Source: Planococcus chinensis (GTDB lineage: Bacteria; Bacillota; Bacilli; Bacillales_A; Planococcaceae). From it: a stretch of DNA of 64,000 nt. The stretch lies in contig NZ_JABWTK010000003.1 of the NCBI RefSeq assembly GCF_020071995.1, positions 124,001 to 188,000 on the forward strand, written 5' to 3'. The notes beneath the pieces are model-generated. The model ran no database searches. It saw nothing but the letters and a program-made list of their open reading frames with translations, and was not told the origin of the DNA. The stretch's first letter is position 1, and every line of letters begins with the position of its first letter. Shown here in pieces: positions 63,340 through 64,000 of the stretch. The translations under genes were made by a program, and so were the position numbers.

Positions 63340-64000
63340 TCAATAAGTTTTGGCTTTCCGATAAATTTCTTCTATTTTTTGGGACGGAAGAGGACGATTG
63401 AAATAATATCCTTGCGCTTGGTTGCACCGATGGGTTTTCAGGAAATCCACTTGTTCCTTGGTTTCAACACCTTCTGCAATCACATTCAGCTCCAAGTCAT
63501 GTGCCATACGAATAATTGTCTTGACCAGTGCCGCATCTTTTTGATCAACTTCAATGTTTCGTATAAAATATTGATCGATTTTCAATGTATCAATGGGAAA
63601 TAACTTTAAATAACTCAGGGAAGAATAGCCGGTCCCAAAATCGTCGATCGATAAATGAATGCCCATTGACTTTAATTTGTTCATTGTGGCGACGGCGCTA
63701 GGGGAACTTTGAATAATGCTTTCTGTCAGTTCAAGTTCTAAATAGTGCGGGTCTAATCTCGCTGCTTTTAATGCATTTTCTACAATTTCGGCCAGGTTTT
63801 TTTGTGAAAATTGACGGGCAGACATGTTGACGGCTATGCGAATCGGAGGCAATCCAGCATCATGCCATGCTTTGTTTTGCCGGCAAGCCTCCTGCAAAAC
63901 ATATTCGCCAATTTGAATGATGATTCCGGTTTCTTCTGCAATCGGAATAAACTCGTTAGGAGAAATGATGCCCCATTCCGGATGGTTCCAACGGACAAGA
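63340..64000 (-). CDS. EAL-domain cyclic-di-GMP phosphodiesterase, N-terminal part outside window
   Basis: The frame is open to base 64000; a TTG at 63897 is internal. Visible residues are the EAL domain from after the EAL motif itself: LVRWNHPEWGIISPNEFIPI, AVNMSARQFSQKNL, ELELTESII, IDDFGTGYSSLSYLKLFPID, LKIDQYFI, VIAEGVETKEQVDFL and CNQAQGYYFNRPLP. Metal and catalytic residues (NMS, E of TES, DD, K, E of EGVE) are all present, so phosphodiesterase activity is likely. Upstream domains (GGDEF, PAS or membrane) cannot be seen. A terminator follows. Confidence 0.92.
   Translation of the reverse strand, partial: LVRWNHPEWGIISPNEFIPIAEETGIIIQIGEYVLQEACRQNKAWHDAGLPPIRIAVNMSARQFSQKNLAEIVENALKAARLDPHYLELELTESIIQSSPSAVATMNKLKSMGIHLSIDDFGTGYSSLSYLKLFPIDTLKIDQYFIRNIEVDQKDAALVKTIIRMAHDLELNVIAEGVETKEQVDFLKTHRCNQAQGYYFNRPLPSQKIEEIYRKAKTY

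Overview
The window reads as chromosomal DNA of a Gram-positive Bacillales bacterium, most likely Planococcaceae (Planococcus or a relative). This is inferred from strong AGGAGG-type ribosome binding sites with frequent TTG/GTG starts, compact Rho-independent terminators, a guanine riboswitch ahead of xpt-pbuX, a glgBCDAP operon, an adaA-ogt pair, a YflT-type stress gene behind a SigB-like promoter, and many genes resembling B. subtilis y-genes. Base composition looks moderate (mid-40s % GC by eye), except for one GC-rich insertion sequence. No rRNA, tRNA or CRISPR array was seen.

Layout. 1-2 kb: end of a TetR regulator and an alkylation-repair operon (adaA-ogt, minus strand). 2-5.3 kb: a repeat-motif protein, then a Tat export cluster with three tatA genes and one tatC. 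5.3-11 kb: formate-THF ligase, threonine aldolase, an FMN alpha-hydroxyacid oxidase and a DUF4139 protein. 11-16.7 kb: Rrf2 regulator plus a giant YhgE/Pip membrane protein, an acetyltransferase, TspO and a PH-domain protein. 16.8-22.6 kb: FMN reductase, proline dehydrogenase, MFS transporter, thioesterase, and the riboswitch-controlled purine salvage operon. 22.6-24.7 kb: an intergenic mobile region with two GC-rich MITE-like repeats, one split by an intact IS4-family element (18-bp perfect terminal repeats, 12-bp target duplication), the whole flanked by two near-identical terminator hairpins. 24.7-32.9 kb: esterase, degenerate site-2-protease-like protein, ring-cleaving dioxygenase, second proline dehydrogenase, acetamidase family, shikimate kinase, lactonase, SCO protein. 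33-41.8 kb: complete glycogen operon glgBCDAP with start/stop overlaps, followed by an SDR whose catalytic lysine is missing. 42-50.8 kb: a lipoprotein joining a ComEC-like metallo-beta-lactamase to a helix-hairpin-helix domain, DUF3006, acyl-CoA dehydrogenase, YkvI, YflT, CDF transporter and flavin enzymes. 50.9-54 kb: purine-type permease and oligoendopeptidase F. 54.1-54.6 kb: no ORF, but a long closing helix and a set of nested hairpins ending in a terminator, the best candidate here for an undescribed RNA. 54.7-64 kb: thioesterase, SfnG-like monooxygenase plus ATP-grasp ligase, small hypotheticals, an erythromycin-esterase-family enzyme, an ABC exporter with a frameshifted permease, and the C-terminal part of an EAL-domain protein cut by the window end.

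Functional coupling that the sequence supports: start/stop overlaps in glgB-glgC-glgD-glgA, xpt-pbuX, Rrf2-yhgE, adaA-ogt, ABC ATPase-permease and acyl-CoA dehydrogenase-DUF3219. Most convergent pairs share one bidirectional terminator that often overlaps the stop codons. All family names rest on motif recognition by eye; no database search was possible.
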